Shown here: in pieces, positions 62,927 through 64,000 of the stretch | Layout of the letters: the number at the start of each line of letters is the position of its first letter | Position numbering within the stretch: the stretch's first letter is position 1 | Origin: JADHMP01 sp964386915 | GTDB taxonomy: Bacteria; Bacteroidota; Bacteroidia; Flavobacteriales; Flavobacteriaceae | NCBI GenBank assembly: GCA_964386915.1 | Contig: CAYLUQ010000007.1 | Location: forward strand, 1-64,000 | DNA length: 64,000 nucleotides | Direction of reading: 5' to 3' | The notes under the pieces: model-generated | Seen by the model: the letters and a program-made list of their open reading frames with translations, nothing else | Databases searched by the model: none | What the model was told of the DNA's origin: nothing | Position numbers and translations under genes: made by a program

Positions 62927-63832
62927 TTAAATTGATTTTGTGAGGTTAGTAACCCAATTTTTCCAGCCATATTTTTTGGATAGTATGAGAAGAAATAAGG
63001 GATAAAAAATCAAACCGGATAAAAGCATTTCAGCTGTTAATTCGGGTTCTGCAGTAGCTATCCACAGCGAATCGGTTTGAAAGGCTGTCCAGTTGGACGT
63101 TACCAATAGAGCTGTAAATAAATTATTGGCTGCATGAAAGCCTAAAGTGAGCTCTACCCCTTCATCCAGTAGGGTGATGAGACCTAAAAAAAAGCCCGTG
63201 CCAATATAATATACGAGGATACCAGCCCCCAACTTTTCAACTTCTGGGTTAAAAAAATGCAAGCTGCCAAAGAGCACCGACGTCAAGATCAAAGGCATCC
63301 ATCTATTGTGGGTGAGGGAAGCAAAACCTTGTAACAGATAGCCCCTAAAAATAAGTTCTTCTACACTGGTTTGAATGGGAATTAACAAAAGACCAAGGAA
63401 GACCAAAAGGAAAAAAGATTGAGCATTAAAATTCCACTGATAATCTTCTGGTGAGAAATAGATATCCAATAAAACCACCAAGACAGTCAAGCCACCCCAA
63501 ACCAAAAAAGAAAATGAGATGCGCTTCCAATCTATTTTTTGTCTAGAGGTAGTGATTGAGGTTAAGGATCTTTCATGCAGTTTTTTAACGACCAACCAAA
63601 GTCCCAAAAAAGAAATGACAAAGGGAAGCATCAAAAGCACCAATTGCAAGTTTTTATTTAAACCCCTGATTATTTCCATAGGGTCTTGTGTAGCTGCCAA
63701 TCCGGAGGCATCCTCTAGAATGGCTAAACTCAAAGGAATTTGCCCCACAACATTAAATAAAATCACAATCAAAGAACCTAGAAGGTACATCCAAAAGGGA
63801 TTTTTATATGGCTTTACTTGTTCTAAAAACAT
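62927..63832 (-). CDS. CPBP-family intramembrane metalloprotease-like protein
   Basis: A 301-residue membrane protein with about eight hydrophobic helices and the CPBP (Abi/Rce1) motifs: EELIFRG (EExxxR), FGSLHF (FxxxH) and FHAANN (HxxxN), all intact. Members are glutamate-type proteases or prenyl-protein processing enzymes; the substrate is not known here. It sits in the menC, CPBP, menE cluster. The stop codon abuts the menE ATG. Its placement may reflect handling of a prenylated or quinone-linked membrane protein, which is inference. Confidence 0.85.
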   Translation of the reverse strand: MFLEQVKPYKNPFWMYLLGSLIVILFNVVGQIPLSLAILEDASGLAATQDPMEIIRGLNKNLQLVLLMLPFVISFLGLWLVVKKLHERSLTSITTSRQKIDWKRISFSFLVWGGLTVLVVLLDIYFSPEDYQWNFNAQSFFLLVFLGLLLIPIQTSVEELIFRGYLLQGFASLTHNRWMPLILTSVLFGSLHFFNPEVEKLGAGILVYYIGTGFFLGLITLLDEGVELTLGFHAANNLFTALLVTSNWTAFQTDSLWIATAEPELTAEMLLSGLIFYPLFLLILSKKYGWKNWVTNLTKSI

Positions 63833-63835
63833 ATT

Positions 63836-64000
63836 TTAAAAAGGTATGGGCCAAAGGCCATTTTTTTGAATTGAGAGCTTTCCTGCCGCCACTTGAAGCG
63901 GCAATTGAATATTATTCGTAAACAAAGAACCCGTGCCCAAGCCTTGGGGCCCATTTGGTTGTAAACAAAACGTCCATTGGGCAATGGCATTCAATCCAAT
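63836..64000 (-). CDS. menC: o-Succinylbenzoate synthase, C-terminal fragment (window edge)
   Basis: The last 54 residues of an enolase-superfamily protein run off the window: GLNAIAQWT (which matches the region after the last catalytic lysine in MenC), then GPQGLGTGSLFTNNIQLPLQ and a short end. This C-terminus is that of MenC, the step before MenE in menaquinone synthesis. It ends 3 bases ahead of the CPBP gene, so the three genes form one unit on the minus strand. Its truncation is due only to the window end. Confidence 0.75.
   Translation of the reverse strand: MGLNAIAQWTFCLQPNGPQGLGTGSLFTNNIQLPLQVAAGKLSIQKNGLWPIPF

Overview
This 64 kb window looks like a stretch of core chromosome from a low-GC marine-type member of the Flavobacteriaceae (Bacteroidota). 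The supporting evidence is: repeated matches to the Bacteroidota promoter -7 element TAnnTTTG just upstream of genes; several lineage-restricted families (a PorD/DUF4835 protein, DUF6452/DUF6048/DUF6095/DUF6913-type proteins, a CarboxypepD-regulatory outer-membrane barrel receptor); a Bacteroidota-type omega subunit; and a structured RNA between zapA and rny that fits the flavobacterial 6S RNA. I see no prophage, insertion sequence, CRISPR array or defence island. One 100-base run of N (46880-46979) marks an assembly gap.

Layout. 1-10 kb: the 3' part of a tRNA-Met, an AlkB-type monooxygenase, two permeases, cutC, then a five-gene glycerol/alcohol cluster (GMC oxidoreductase, Tat-lipoprotein small subunit, glpK, glpD, glpF). 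10-23 kb: rny, 6S RNA, zapA and a small coiled-coil gene; an M23 peptidase; a cysteine desulfurase and ornithine aminotransferase; two RNA methyltransferases flanking two envelope proteins; a ZIP transporter; aroQ and xerD. 23-38 kb: a mostly minus-strand run with a two-component pair, coaE, a YbbR-like gene, fabI, recN, porD, coaBC, rpoZ, bamD, dapA, ligA, prmC and a GNAT. 38-47 kb: ribD, a 528-base AT-rich spacer, dnaA with a phosphatase and an RsmI-like methyltransferase, then mltG, a GNAT and dapF on the minus strand, then an HtrA protease and trmD. 47-64 kb: rplS, icd, murQ, the thrS-infC-rpmI-rplT translation operon, an ArsC-like protein, a TonB-type receptor, fumC, an ABC-F protein, an acyl-CoA carboxylase subunit, and a menaquinone cluster (menE, a CPBP protein, and the truncated end of menC at the window edge).

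Genes are tightly packed. Four-base ATGA overlaps occur at ybbR/coaE, DUF6913/dapA, prmC/ligA, GNAT/prmC and GNAT/mltG, and several convergent pairs overlap at their 3' ends. Several promoters lie so close to the start codon that the mRNA is probably leaderless (tauE-like, rlmD, rlmL-like, bamD, dapF). infC has no ATG, GTG or TTG in frame before its conserved N-terminal region, so it must start at a rare codon, most likely ATA at 51922. I found no convincing new multi-gene system. The best leads are the infC start, the 6S RNA, the GMC-glycerol cluster, a ZapB-like gene beside zapA, and three unexplained non-genic stretches (21388-21745, 38971-39498, 46742-46979).
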